64,000 nucleotides of DNA from Pyrenochaeta sp. MPI-SDFR-AT-0127 (Eukaryota; Ascomycota; Dothideomycetes; Pleosporales; Cucurbitariaceae), in the NCBI GenBank assembly GCA_020747015.1, contig JAGTJM010000004.1, positions 558,001 through 622,000 of the forward strand, given 5' to 3'. Below, piece after piece: positions 33,864-46,011 of this stretch. The position numbers were made by a program, and so were the translations under genes. Position 1 is the first letter of the stretch, and each line of letters begins with the position of its first letter. Below the pieces are notes generated by a model that was given only the letters and a program-made list of their open reading frames with translations, was not told the DNA's origin and did not search any database.

Positions 33864-36800
33864 ATGGCTTCCATCTCGACTGCTGGAGAGGCCGGTATGA
33901 CCCCCCTCCCCCCCGCGAGCACCACCCCCGCCATTGCTCCCACCCCCATACCCTACCCCAGCTTCGCCAACGTCGACATGACCAACCCTCGAGTGCTAAT
34001 TTGTCTCCGTGCTGCGCAGTGGCCCGAATTGCCCATTTGGCCTCCGACGTAATTGTGTCGGTCGTGCCTTCCCTTGACACTGAATCCGAGTTCTCAGAGC
34101 ATCTGCGCAAGCTCCAGGCGGACAATGCGCCCAGCCTGGTCGCGAAGACGCAGCCAGAGGTGCGCTCAGCATGGCCTCGTCCGGCATTGAAGATTGGGTG
34201 CTAACATTGGCCTCCAGGTGCTTGCAGTCCGCCAGAATGCGGACCCGCTCCTCTCTGTCTTCCAGCCCATTCGCGCGGGTAAATTGACCAGCGTCACCAC
34301 CACCTCATCCATCCTCGTAAAGTCGATACCGCACCTCTACAAGCTCGCCCAATATCCAGTCGTTCTCCATGTTTCCGTCCAGCCCTCGGGCTACCCTGAT
34401 TTCTCCGACATCACATCCATCAGGCAGTCTGGATTCACCTTCATCCAGTCGGAGACGCTGCAGGAGGCGCAGGATCTTGCCTTGACTGCGCATGCGTTGG
34501 CTGTAAAGTCTGGCAAGGGCGTTATCCACTTCTTTGACTCTGGGGCGTATGCTTTCAAAAAGGCAATTCCGCTGGAAGATGTGGAATTGGCTCGTGCCGT
34601 CATCGATTTGGAAGCCGTAGCGGCGTATCAGCACACCACATCTGACGAAACTACTCTGTACGCAGACGACGGCCGAAGCGCTACCTTGTCATTTGCTCGC
34701 AGTCAAGCGGTAAACACCAACAATGCCCCAACAGCACTTTTGAGCGCGTCAGAGCACGGCAGGTCTCTCCCCGCCTCAGGGCGGACCAGCCAGCGCGCCG
34801 ACTCGTCTTCGGGCTCGTCCCAGCGTGATACCAGCACAAGCGCAGCCTCAGTCTCATCAGCAACCACAGTTGAATCTTTGGTCTCCAAGCCTGTCTCATC
34901 CGAAGACATATACCGCTTCACCACGCAAATCTGGGGTACCATCAAGGACACCACCGGTCGAGCCTACGATGCATTCGCATACACTGGCACAGGCAATGAG
35001 GAGGCTGCCATCTTCCTCTTCGGCGCTGACACGGGCGTCTTCGCTACTGAGCTCGATACCGTTGACGACACCGAGACATATGCCAACACAGCCATCATCA
35101 CTGCAAGGCTGTATCGACCATGGCTAGGCGCCTCGCTCGCACCGTTACTGCCTCGCTCGCTCAAGCGCATCGCCGTCCTCGAACAGGTTCGACGAAAGAC
35201 CACCAAGTGGGGCCCTGTGCTTTTGGACTTGTTGATGTCATTGAAGTCGACAGGCGGCGCTTCCCCGATGGTTGTTGGCTATCAGCTAGGTTACATCGAC
35301 CAGAAGACTGTACAGCAAGCCCTGCGTGGCGTCTACCAGAATCTCATGAGCAAATCGCCCGTTCAAAACCTTCAGGTTGGCAACGCCGACGATTTCCAGC
35401 CCCAGCCAACTAAAGCGGAACAACCTGCACTAGAGAATGCGTACATGAAGATTTTGCACCAGGTTTTTGGCGAGAAACTCCATCTTGCCAACCAGCTCAA
35501 CTCCCAACACGCTGGTATCTCCAATGATGTATCCTCAAGCCCTGAGTACGGCTTTGGCTCGCTTCTAGCACGAAAGGAACACCGCAAGCGTTTCGTCAAT
35601 GAAGCTACCACTGCTTCAAAGAGTAATTCTTTCGCCACCAGCACACCTCAGCAGTGGCTATCTAAATGGGCCCTTCATGCTGAAGATTCCGACAAGGCCA
35701 ACGAACTCGCGCCTGAAGTCATCGCCCGATTGGGCACTGATGGTTCCTCTACCGCAAGCGAGTTGCTACGCTCTAAGAAGCTCTTTTACAAGGAGTCGCC
35801 TTGGTTGATTGGTTCCGATGCTTGGGCATACGACCTTGGAAACTCGGGTGTGCACCATGTATTGGCATCTGGCGAAAACGTCAACATGCTCATCGTTGAC
35901 TCTACTCCATACTCTGAGCGCGCAGCTGCCGACGCTTCGAGGCGAAAGAAAGATATTGGTCTATATGCCATGAACTTTGGAAACGCATACGTAGCATCCG
36001 TCGCGGTGTATAGTTCTTACACCCAGGTATTGGAAGCCATGATCGAGGCCGACAAATTTGACGGTCCTTCAGTTGTTCTTGCATATCTACCCTACGAGAA
36101 GGAGAATGACACACCATTGACTGTTCTTCAGGAGACTAAGAAGGCTGTTGACCTTGGGTACTGGCCACTGTATCGTTGGGATCCGAAGGGTGATGAGAAG
36201 GGCGAGGCAAACTTCAAGCTTGATTCAGAGCGGATCAAGAAGGAGTTGGAAGAGTTCCTGTCGCGTGACAACTATCTATCCCAGGTGATGAAGAGACATC
36301 CTGAGTTCTCTTCTAACATCTCCGGATCATATGGCACTGAGGTCAGGCAACTACAGAAACGGAAGGCCAAGGATGCATACAGCAAGCTTCTCGATGGGCT
36401 GGCTGGCGATCCCATGACCGTTCTGTTTGCGTCTGACAACGGCAATGCGGAGAACCTTGGAAAGCGTCTAGCTAACCGCGGTAAAGCCCGTGGCCTCAAG
36501 ACCATGGTCATGGCTATGGACGATTTCCCGCTCGAGGATTTGCCCAATGAGCAGAACGTCATTCTTCTTACCAGTGTTGCTGGCCAAGGAGAGTTCCCGC
36601 AAAACGGTCGGACATTCTGGGAAACTGTAAAGGACTCTACTGATCTGGATCTCGCAACGGTCAACTTCGCGGTCTTCGGTCTCGGTGATAGCCATTATTG
36701 GCCACGCAAGGAGGACAAGATCTACTACAACAAGCCCGCAAAGGACCTCCATGCTCGCCTCCTCACTCTCGGAGGAAAACCCCTGGCTGAATGTGGCCTT

Positions 36801-38692
36801 GGAGACGACCAGGATCCGGACGCATACCAAACTGCATATGCCGAATGGGAGCCAAAGCTCTGGCAAGCACTTGGTGTCGACAACGTCGAAGGTCTGCCTG
36901 AGGAGCCACCGCCAATCACAAACGAGGATATGAAGGCTGCTTCAAATTTCCTCCGAGGTACCATCGAGGAGGGCTTAGCTGACACTTCCACTGGTGCCAT
37001 TTCAGCAAGTGACCAGCAACTCACCAAGTTCCACGGTACCTACATGCAGGATGACCGTGACCTACGCGATGAGCGAAAGGCACAGGGTCTTGAACCTGCG
37101 TACTCTTTTATGATCCGATGCCGACTTGCAGGAGGTATTTCAACCCCCAAGCAATGGTTGCAGATGGACGAAATTAGCACCAAGCTTGGCAACGAGACTA
37201 TGAAGCTGACTACACGACAAACTTTCCAATTCCACGGAGTTGTAAAGGGCAAGCTCAAGCCGGCAATGCAGGCCATCAACAGGGCGTTGATGACGACCAT
37301 TGCTGCATGCGGTGACGTTAACCGAAACGTTATGTGCAGCTCTCTTCCAACTCAGTCCAAGTACCACGCCGAGGTTCACGCCGTATCCCAGAAGATTAGT
37401 GACCACCTCCTTCCATCCACGACTGCGTACCATGAGATCTGGCTTGAGGACGATGAGACAAAGGAAAAGAGAAAGGTTGCTGGTGAAGCCATCCAAGATC
37501 ACGAGCCGTTGTATGGACCTCTCTACCTTCCCCGAAAATTCAAAATTACCATCGCCATCCCACCCCACAACGACACTGACGTCTACGCTCACGATATTGG
37601 CCTCATCGCCATCAAGGGTGCTGACGGCAAGCTTGCGGGTTTCAACATTTTGGCTGGTGGCGGTATGGGAGTAACACACAATAACAAAAAGACTTATCCA
37701 CGAACCGGAAGCATGTTTGGCTACGTTCCGACTGATCAGGCACACATTGTGTGCGAGAAGATCATGCTCGTCCAACGCGATAATGGTGACCGCACCAACA
37801 GGAAGCATGCCCGTCTCAAGTACACCATCGACGATATGGGCATCGATGTCTTCCGTGGCAAAGTTGAAGAGCTCTGGGGCCAGAAGTTTGCGGATCCTAA
37901 GTCATTCAAGTTCCAGAGTAACATCGATACTTTCGGCTGGCAAAAGGACGAGAACGGCCTGAACCACTTCACCTTCTTCATCGAGAACGGCCGTATCGAG
38001 GATACAGCTGACTTCCCGATGAAGTCTGGTCTCATTGAGGTTGCCAAAGTACACAAGGGCGAGTTCAGGTTGACTGGTAACCAGCATCTGATCCTTTCCA
38101 ACGTTGCGGACGAAGACTTGCCTGCTATGAAGGAACTGCTCAAGAAATGGAAGCTTGACAACACAAACTTCTCTGGTATGCGGCTATCTAGCTCTGCATG
38201 CGTTGCATTCCCAACTTGCGGCCTTGCCATGGCTGAGTCTGAACGCTACCTACCCGTGCTCATCACCAAGCTGGAGTCGACCATTGAAGAAGCTGGCCTC
38301 CGACAAGAGAGCATTGTTATGCGTATGACAGGTTGTCCTAATGGTTGTGCACGTCCATGGCTTGCTGAAGTTGCATTCGTTGGCAAGGCTTTTGGCGCAT
38401 ACAACATGTACCTTGGAGGTGGTTATCACGGCCAGAGGTTGAACAAGCTATACAGGAGCTCAATCAAGGAGGATGAGATTTTGGAAATCATGCAGCCAAT
38501 GATCAAGCATTACGCTAAGGAGAGGAACGAGGGCGAGCATTTCGGCGATTTTGTTATCAGGAAGGGATATATTAATGAAACCACGCATGGAACGAACTTC
38601 CATGACAACGTAAGTTGCACACCTTTCCGGGAACATGAGAAATATAGCTAACGATATGGCAGACTGCGGAAGAGGAGTCCGATGAAGAGTAG
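33864..38692 (+). CDS. MET5: Sulfite reductase (NADPH) beta/hemoprotein subunit
   Basis: Four exons (33864-33894, 34020-34159, 34218-38609, 38663-38692) encode 1530 residues. The N-terminal third is the pyruvate:ferredoxin-oxidoreductase-like region. A flavodoxin-like domain begins near residue 790 (MTVLFASDNGNAENLGKRL). The two siroheme/ferredoxin-like halves follow, with KLTTRQTFQFHGVVKGKLK. The siroheme-[4Fe-4S] ligands lie at CVAFPTC (about 1384) and TGCPNGC (about 1428). The subunit reduces sulfite to sulfide for cysteine and methionine synthesis in the cytosol. The first exon codes for only ten residues and the last for nine plus stop. The start MASISTAGEAVARIAHLASD joins smoothly to the large exon. 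A frame-start at 34194 lies inside intron 2 and is false. Confidence 0.96.
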
Positions 38693-39104
38693 ATAGTAGC
38701 TATAAAATAAGGCGATATGTTTATTTGACTCATGGCATTGTCTTGGATCGCCATCTGGCGGCCTCTGATCATTTAGCGGCGTTCGTTTTGGGATTTGCGA
38801 GCGTCTCCGATTATTTTTATAGTTTGTTCAAGCAAATGCACAAAAGGAATAATATCATACCGAACACTGCCCTATGTTCTATCATTTGATGATGTGACTT
38901 GATTGGCGTGCTGAACAAGCGAACCTCAGTCAGTGAGGACCGTAAGTGCATGAAGCCGCGCTAATTTTTCATTACGTCACCCCACCTTGTTCTGATCGTG
39001 AGGACTCACTCTCGACTCGCGAGATCTTTGACATGTAATCATGAAAGATCACGCCACGCAAGCTATGAAGCCCTCAGTACAATAACTCCACATAAAAACA
39101 ACCC
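38693..39104. other. Intergenic spacer
   Basis: This holds the MET5 3' flank and the PDX3 promoter. Nothing else is recognised. Confidence 0.5.
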
Positions 39105-39935
39105 ATGTTCATGCGAAACGCTCCACTACATATCTCGAAAAACCTTAAAACCATCGAACCGTTCGTTCTTCCCTCAGCACTCACACCTTGGCGTCACATA
39201 TCCATCAGCCGCCCAATTCCTTTGATAAAAATGCTACACACCGCTTCCCAGCCCGCGAAGAAGATCTTCGCACCCACAAGCAACTCAGATGACCCTGGAC
39301 ACGCGACACAATACACCAAAGGGGCTCTCGACCAACAAGACTTGCTCCCATCGCCAACCGACCAATTCCACAAATGGTTCCAAGAAGCGCAGGAGCAAAA
39401 AGTGTATCAACCAGAAACCGTCACGTTTTCGACAGCATCGCTGCCCTCGGGCAAAGTGTCGGCCCGCATGGTGTACATGAAGGAGCTAGACGCGCGGGGC
39501 TTTGTCATTTACTCAAACTGGGACACCTCGAGGAAGGCAAAAGACGTGGCCAGCAATCCCTATGCGGCACTCACCTTTTGGTGGCGCGAGCTTGAAAGAC
39601 AAGTGCGCGTCGAGGGCCCCGTCGAACGCCTCTCGTCCGCCGAAAGCCAGGTCTACTACGACACGAGGATCCGAGGGAGCAGGATTGGCGCGTGGGCGAG
39701 CCAGCAGAGCAGTGTGCTCAACGGTAGAGAGGAACTGGAGAAGCGAGTTGAAGATGTGGAGAAGCAGTTTGACGGCAAGGATCAAATCCCTGTCCCGGAG
39801 TTTTGGGGCGGCTTGCGCGTTGTCCCCGAGGTGGTTGAGTTTTGGCAGGGCAGGCCGAGTAGACTGCATGATCGGTTTCAGTATACAAAGGTGGAGGGAG
39901 AGCAAGGGTGGAAAGTGGAGCGCTTGAGCCCTTAG
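39105..39935 (+). CDS. PDX3: Pyridoxamine 5'-phosphate oxidase
   Basis: A single exon of 276 residues. The family core runs from DPGHATQYTKGALDQQDLLP to the end. FMN-contact segments are visible: TFSTASLPSGKVSARMVYMK, DARGFVIYSNWDTSRKAKD and TFWWRELERQVRVEGPVERL. The C-terminal dimer/PLP signature is FWQGRPSRLHDRFQY. The enzyme oxidises pyridoxamine or pyridoxine phosphate to pyridoxal 5'-phosphate. The first 42 residues (MFMRNAPLHISKNLK and onward) are basic and could act as a mitochondrial presequence. A second ATG at 39231 would give a cytosolic form of 234 residues, so dual starts are possible. Confidence 0.95.
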   Translation: MFMRNAPLHISKNLKTIEPFVLPSALTPWRHISISRPIPLIKMLHTASQPAKKIFAPTSNSDDPGHATQYTKGALDQQDLLPSPTDQFHKWFQEAQEQKVYQPETVTFSTASLPSGKVSARMVYMKELDARGFVIYSNWDTSRKAKDVASNPYAALTFWWRELERQVRVEGPVERLSSAESQVYYDTRIRGSRIGAWASQQSSVLNGREELEKRVEDVEKQFDGKDQIPVPEFWGGLRVVPEVVEFWQGRPSRLHDRFQYTKVEGEQGWKVERLSP

Positions 39936-41839
39936 GATTCAGGGTGATGTTTGTAGTTGTGCTTGTGATTTAGACACGATGAGGAATATCTATACTAGAT
40001 CTAGATACATGTCAAGGGGAATTCTTCTCTAGAAAATACTACCAAACTGTTCTCACATCTGCCTAAGTTCAACCACTACAGAGCTATAGAATCACTTTTA
40101 CAAAAAGTCTACCAAAACGGCCCACCAGGCTTAAACCTACTTCTGTCCGGCTTACCTTCTTGAAACCTCCTCGCAGCTTGGTAAAAACTACCTTTGCACC
40201 AAACTTTGTGCTAAAGTGGGTCTATATTAGCATCCGGGTCTCGTCCGTGAACTGAAGGAAATATTCGGCTCAGCTTTGATCATTATCGTCTTCTTGGATA
40301 TGGCACATCAAACACATTCATCTTCTTTCGAGAATTTATTCAAAACGGTAGTTTCCCTTTACGCTCTCTGCGTAGACGCCTTAAAAAACAGGCACGGCTT
40401 GCAGCAACTTGGTGCAATCTTCGACCGTCTTGCATACTCAAGGCGACGAGAGGTCTGCTGTCAGTGGGAGCTTGGTTGCTTGTGAGCTGGCGGGATCTTG
40501 TTGTAGGAAGCAGCTGACCCATATATTCCAGCCTGACTGAATACCTGATTTGTAAGATTGCTCCAGATTGTCATAAATATACCTCGAACATCACGAACGA
40601 CAATGCAAAATGTGTCATGCCTATCTCATTTGTACCACCTTTGTCGAGAACGAAGAGCACAAAACGAGGTTGGAGGCTCATACTTGATGTTTGTCGCGAA
40701 TCGAGCGCAGGCTAAAGACCGATTCCCTCCCTCCTAGGCTTTTAGGCAGCTCGCTACTCACCTTGTCTAATGATAAACTCCCTAACATCATTGCAGAACC
40801 TCCAGACTTATTGATAAGCTTCGCATTCCGCAATGGCCTCTGGTACTTGCAATGTTTGGATTAATGAGATGCTCACAAGTGCAGAATTGTTCGCCTTTAC
40901 CCGCCAGCACTTTGACCTTACTACCTCTATGTGTGATTCGGTGTTTAAATCTTTGCTAATAATTTTGTAGATACACAGTTCTGCCTTTGCTAGTTGGCCT
41001 TCCTCAGTCACTAACGTGCAATCAACTTCTATCCAATAGGAGATATTCCCAACTCTAATAGTGAATAGTAATCTGTAAACTTAACATTCTAGCTAAGGTC
41101 TATCATGTTGGGAGTCTTTGTTTGTACCGTACGCAGACCAGCTTCAGATAGCAGTAGAATGATGTCAAGATTGAGCAAGAGCAACGATAAAAAATCTGAG
41201 AGCCAAAGGTAAAAAGCTTGTCGAGTTGTCCACCTAGGTCCAATCTTTCACCCTGCGCACCGATAGTGCTTGAGCGGTTCCACGGATAATCCCCACGACT
41301 GTAACCCAAGATTTAAGAAACACAATATTGTTGAAAGAAACATACAATAGCGGGATTTGGTAGCGGTACCTTGTTGAGATAGGGCTGAGCGAATTCGAAG
41401 CCTTGCTATCCCTTGGTCTGCCGTCAGTAAAGTCAGCAAAATGTCTGTTTTGAGGATCAAGGCTGCAATGGCCTATGTTTTAAGCAGGGCAACAAGAATG
41501 TAGTTACGTCGGCGCGAAGTTTTCTGTGGGGTTGGTGTATTTATCGCCTACCGTTACCACTATTGGTAATCTAGGCCCCCTATATGCTATACGCGTCTTC
41601 AGAATTTTCTCCACAACCAAAGTTCTACTAAGAAGAAAAGGAGACTTTGACGGTACACTAACTTTACAGTGCGAATCGGTTCCAATGGACAGCCTAAAGG
41701 CCCTAAGTGCACTCAACTATAAGTATTTTCTCATTAGATCGTAGTAACTGTTCGAGTTCTCAACTCTCCGAACAATCCCTCTCAATTCACACTTGACTGC
41801 AAATCACTAGCAAAGGTGTGCTCATTAACAGCGATCAAC
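39936..41839. other. Gene-poor stretch, nothing recognised
   Basis: About 1.9 kb with an AT-rich right half. There are only short frames (for example 40276-40485 and 41526-41744) without motifs. Confidence 0.5.
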
Positions 41840-42703
41840 ATGGACTATCTCGATGATCTGGACCAAGAGGCTATGAACGCATTTTGCGAACTTAATGATG
41901 AAACCGCGTCGCTCGCCACGACATCCGCGATAAAATTGTCCTCCGACATGAGAGGCCTCCTCCAATTCACGAAGCAAAGTCAGAAGCCAACTATAAGAGT
42001 GAAGCACAAATCCTGCAGCATAGATTATCTATTTAAGATCAATAGCCCCATTACTCCAGTAATACTCGCTTCTGCTGATGTCCTCCCCTCACAGCCAAGG
42101 ATTGTCCATGGAGAAGGTGATAACGGCAGCGCACAATTCTGCCAAGTCAACGAGCTTGATATTCCCAAGATCAAGGACTGGCTTGCCAAAACATATCCCA
42201 CTCTTTCGCCCGTCTTTGTCCCTATAAATAACGCATGCAAGTCTTTGTCTCCCTTTTCTGCGTACCCAACACTTGGACTGGATACATCACTACCTCATCA
42301 CCGGCCCCAAAGCATCCTGTACTCCAGCTTCTTACCAACCCAGAGGCAGTACCCTGTGTGGTACTTTTCCTACGGCACGCTAGCCAATCGCTCATTCCTA
42401 GCCCAGTTGTTTTGCTCGCCGCCTGGAACCATACTAGTGTTGGTTCCTGCTCTGATACATGGCGGAACTCTTCGGACTTGGCGGAGAAAACACAATGCTT
42501 TGGTTGACAGCCCGGGATCGCAGGTAGATGGATGGGCCTACGAGGTCCTGTCACAGGATCAAGAAGACATACTGCGCATGTACGAGACGGCCAAGTACGA
42601 AGTGGTGAGGGTAGACATCACATTGAACGAAAGCCCACTTGGAGGGCGTGTCGTTCAAGGCTGCACGTTTCGTTTCGCAGGGGAGGAAAATGAGCTGGAC
42701 TGA
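41840..42703 (+). CDS. AIG2/gamma-glutamylcyclotransferase-like protein
   Basis: A single exon encodes 287 residues. The frame extends upstream to a GTG at 41816, but the first ATG is at 41840 (ACATGGACTAT). The N-terminal half is hydrophilic without a known fold. From about residue 173, PVWYFSYGTLANRSFLAQLF contains the YGTL substrate-loop signature of the AIG2-like/GGACT family. GWAYEVLSQDQEDILRMYET and VVQGCTFRFAG follow, as expected for the barrel. Members release 5-oxoproline from gamma-glutamyl compounds, but many fungal proteins of this kind are untested. The extra N-terminal domain of about 165 residues is unusual. The catalytic glutamate is not certain from the sequence alone. Confidence 0.85.
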   Translation: MDYLDDLDQEAMNAFCELNDETASLATTSAIKLSSDMRGLLQFTKQSQKPTIRVKHKSCSIDYLFKINSPITPVILASADVLPSQPRIVHGEGDNGSAQFCQVNELDIPKIKDWLAKTYPTLSPVFVPINNACKSLSPFSAYPTLGLDTSLPHHRPQSILYSSFLPTQRQYPVWYFSYGTLANRSFLAQLFCSPPGTILVLVPALIHGGTLRTWRRKHNALVDSPGSQVDGWAYEVLSQDQEDILRMYETAKYEVVRVDITLNESPLGGRVVQGCTFRFAGEENELD

Positions 42704-43288
42704 ATGTGCTCGAGTCGATTTGCGCGGACGATTTAGCACACATGGGCATGTAGCATAGGCACTGTACAATCAATACTTTCTATCCTGCACAGCTGTGTTC
42801 GATCCGTTTTTGTGTTGTGGTGGGCGCTTTGGTGTTCTCTCACAATGCATGGGAGCGAGCTTGAGTGCTTGAGACAATCATGGTTTATTACCGTTTGCGT
42901 TCATTTCTAATTATTCATCTAGGGCCTAAGCAGAACTTTTATATGGAGTTGGGTTCAACACAGTACTATAGGTATGTCAAGAGCAGGCTCTAACAAGATA
43001 GCTTCGTATGGAAGTATCAACTATCAAATAAAGCATAGAAGACACACTTGAATAGTAAGCTGAATAGGTGCTTAGCCTATCTCTCCAAGTAGATGGTATG
43101 GAATAATTTACATAGTATATGTTCGCTCAAGGTGCCAGTCTCTCGCGGCCCGACCCGCTCCGCGCCTCGGCACTTGCTCAATCGGGACTAGTGCATGCCC
43201 CCACCACCTCCACGTCCAGAGCTTTACTGCCCCTCTCTTGGCTATAAGCTCCTCGACCAAAGATGAAAATCTGGACGCTTGCACAATT
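42704..43288. other. Convergent spacer
   Basis: The AIG2-like gene (plus strand) and the bZIP-like gene (minus strand) end toward each other here. A frame at 43108-43359 on the minus strand overlaps the bZIP 3' end in another frame and is not supported. Confidence 0.4.
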
Positions 43289-44197
43289 TCATTCACCATA
43301 TTCTTGCTCTTCATCGCTATCTCTATCCGCGGAATCTCCGTCGTACAGAACCGTCTCACCCGAAGAAGTATCTCCCAACACCACTAGGCTCTGAAACCGC
43401 TCCCTCATTCTCCGCAATGAATTCCGCAGTGACGGGTCCTCCGGGAACAGAGAAAGGCTGATGCCAAACTCGTAGAGCTTCTCTACATCTGATATCATTT
43501 GCTCAGCCCTGGACCCAGATCTTCTCCTCACCCACTGCCCGGGGTGTGATATGAGGAATTCTTGAGGCTGATTTGGCTTCGAAACCTCCGAACCCATGCG
43601 CGTATCCGCACCAATCAGCGAAATAGGGGAAAGCATCCCGTCCTTCCTGCTTGCACTTGTACGCCCAAAGTCGTGCTGCTGCTGCTGCTGCTCTTGCTGG
43701 CGACCTGCGTTTGCGTTTTCGCCGTTTATGGAAATGCTATGCAGTGGGAATTGATCGTTGAGAGGTGGTAGACTCATCTGTCCCGACGGTAAAGGATTGG
43801 TGCTATTGCTTTGGGCTCCATGGCGGTACAGCACCTCCTCTCGCGGGCTAGACTGCGCCTTATTGCTCGACCAGTCGTTGTATCCTTCCGGGCAGCTCTT
43901 TAGCGAAAGAAGGCTCTGGTAATCATTCGAGATGTATGCGTTGGGGTGCTCCGATGATAAATTGCCGGTGTTTGAGCCCAGCGACGCGGACAGATCATCA
44001 AGAGCTGCAAGATGTTGCCCGTGGCTGTGGGTCGGATTGCCCCATGAATTCGAACGCCTTGTCTTGTTTCTTTCTCCTGTAGCTTCTTAGTAAGTCAGCT
44101 TCGGTGCGGCCGAAGGAGGAGCTTGCTCACTGAACCGCCGTTGCGAATCCCGATTTTGGCGTCTCCTTTTGTCAAGCTGAATTTCATTAATGACCAT
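43289..44197 (-). CDS. bZIP-like transcription factor with a truncated zipper
   Basis: Two exons (44197-44131 and 44076-43289) encode 284 residues. Residues 10-25 read KRRRQNRDSQRRFRER, which fits the fungal AP-1-type bZIP basic region (NRxxQRxFRxR). The splice (phase 1) falls inside this motif; only the CTACAG acceptor preserves it. After the basic region no heptad leucine zipper follows. Instead the protein is polar and Ser/Asn-rich, with a glutamine run (RQQEQQQQQHDFG) coded by CAG repeats. A C-terminal patch reads ISDVEKLYEFGISLSLFP and RRMRERFQSLVVLGD, and the end is acidic. The frame is open upstream of 44197, so an extra 5' exon is possible. It lies beside the UstYa genes and could be their regulator; that is inference. 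Confidence 0.75.
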
Positions 44198-45241
44198 ATT
44201 GGAACCGGCGTTCGAATGCTGGAACGGCTCGGAGCAACCCCGCCGTTGAAGAGAGGAGTATGATGCTCTCCAAGTCTCCTGAAGTAGGAGCCGAGTAGAA
44301 ACAACTGAAACCAAACGAATACAGTTGTATACTTGGTCGACAACGATTTAATTCGCAGCACTCCTAAAAGAAAGCTCCATATTAACATCGAGAGTCACGA
44401 GGTAAGAGAAAGTCTCCGGTAGCCGTCTCACGGCATAGTCTCAGTCCAATTCTTTTACTAGCCTACATTCAGCATGCCGTCGTGCTAGTGGAGCTTTATA
44501 AACTGGTTGAGATCATTTTTACGCAGGCCATGTCCTCTTGCTTAACTGATTCCTGAAATTACACTGGCTGGAAAGGTGCCCTAGATCGGCACTTAGCACA
44601 ACAGATCTGCCTAAGCTTATGCGGTTGGCTGTTGTTGGCACCCGCATCGGCCCAATCACCCTATTGAGTGCGAACCTACAGTGAAAAGTGGGTATGGGAG
44701 GGCCTTATCAACTAGGCAAACTACTTGGAATCCTTCACTGTATGCGATCAAGAGAGGTAATGTAGGAGCTTGTTGCAGATTTCCTACCTTGAACTTCCCT
44801 ACTAGCGGCTTCCGGGTTGCTGCGTAAGGCCCCCTATCAGCGGCAGGGCGATGACTTCATCCGTCAGCAGGAGGGCTCATACCCCACAGGCTTTTCAAGT
44901 ACTCTCAATCAAAACTAGCCAAGTCTCGTACGGAGGTCTGGCGAAATGGATTGCGTGCGATAGCCCTAATGCAATGAAACCATAAGCATACAGTATTACA
45001 ATCTTGGTGAGCATAAGCGTCAAGTGCGGGGTAGGATACGTGTACATCGAACGGCGCGAGATAGGACCGCGAGGCTAATGCTAAGCAGCACCGCTCTAGT
45101 TACTGTATAGCGCATCCTGATCATGCGTGTAGCGACATGTTGCTGACCTAAGCTGGTGGGCATTTGACTTCCATCCTGTCATGCTATGGTAATTGCGAAT
45201 AGTTGCCAGCGTGGTTTTGAGAAGTTCAAAGCTCTTTTGAG
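44198..45241. promoter_or_regulatory. Divergent upstream region bZIP gene / first UstYa gene
   Basis: The two genes start about 1.0 kb apart and point outward. The stretch just upstream of 44197 has an open frame and a pyrimidine-rich splice-acceptor-like sequence (around 44281-44320), so an additional bZIP exon could lie here. Nothing else is recognised. Confidence 0.35.
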
Positions 45242-46011
45242 ATGTTTGGTGTACCTGGGTTTTCGATGATGGGGTACAAGTATGCACCTCTTGACAGCGA
45301 GGACAGCTCAGAATTTCAGCCCTCAAGACCTCGAAAGAACTGGCTATATTGGATCACAAGATGTTTTATCCTACTGCTATCATTCTTAGTGGTCTGTGGC
45401 TCTGGCTTCTATGCTGGTCGGTTGTCTGCTTCTGCAGTCACTGACGACCCATATGACATCCCCCAATGTCCGTAATCCCTATACCCCAACAATACCTTAA
45501 GCTCAAATGAAAGCAGTAAAAACGAACTCCATAGTATTTGAGTACGATGCCACTTACGGAGAACCTTCAAACACAAGCAACGCCATCTGGCGCTCGCTGA
45601 TTCCTCGTCACGGCGGTTTCTTCAACCACCCGACCATTGCTCCCGAACGATCCGTCTTTTCCGTCTTCCACCAACTCCACTGCTTAGTATGCCCCCTCTC
45701 TTCATTATTTGTTTCCTGTGGCCCGAACTAAATTTCAACAGGACGGCATGCGTAAAGGCTACTGGGCAATTCACAATGCCATGAATGAGCAAACAATAGT
45801 CAATGGTGAGAGTATGTTGAAGCATTCTATGCATTTTAGACACTGCGTCGATTATCTCCGACAGGTTCTGATGTGCAGGCCGGATTTGACCCTCGAGATT
45901 CAGGACCCTGTTTTGAAGGCTGTGGAAGGCTTTGGCGTAGAGCATACGTGCAAGGATTGGGGTGAATTAACAACGTTCGTTTCGGAGTGGGAGACTTGGG
46001 GAAGGGACTGA
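45242..46011 (+). CDS. UstYa-family (DUF3328) protein, copy A
   Basis: Three exons (45242-45467, 45517-45686, 45742-46011) encode 221 residues. A type II membrane layout is visible: a short basic cytoplasmic part (SRPRKNWLYWITR), one helix (CFILLLSFLVVCGSGFYAG, about 41-59), and a lumenal domain. Two HXXHC motifs are present: HQLHC at 127-131, ending exon 2, and HFRHC at 163-167. Typical family blocks are IWRSLIPRHGGFF and a late GVEHTCKDWGELTTFV. UstYa proteins oxidise and cyclise peptide or other substrates in fungal secondary pathways. The first donor is GTCCGT, a weak consensus, but the splice is required to keep the frame. ATGs at 45266 and 45269 are alternative starts. Confidence 0.85.

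Noticed and set aside
34001..38230. Many 60-222 codon frames inside the sulfite reductase gene
   Set aside because: Shadows of a single long, well-conserved coding region.
43108..43359. 83-codon minus-strand frame at the 3' end of the bZIP gene
   Set aside because: It overlaps the bZIP tail in another frame and has no motif; a spliced alternative end is not needed.
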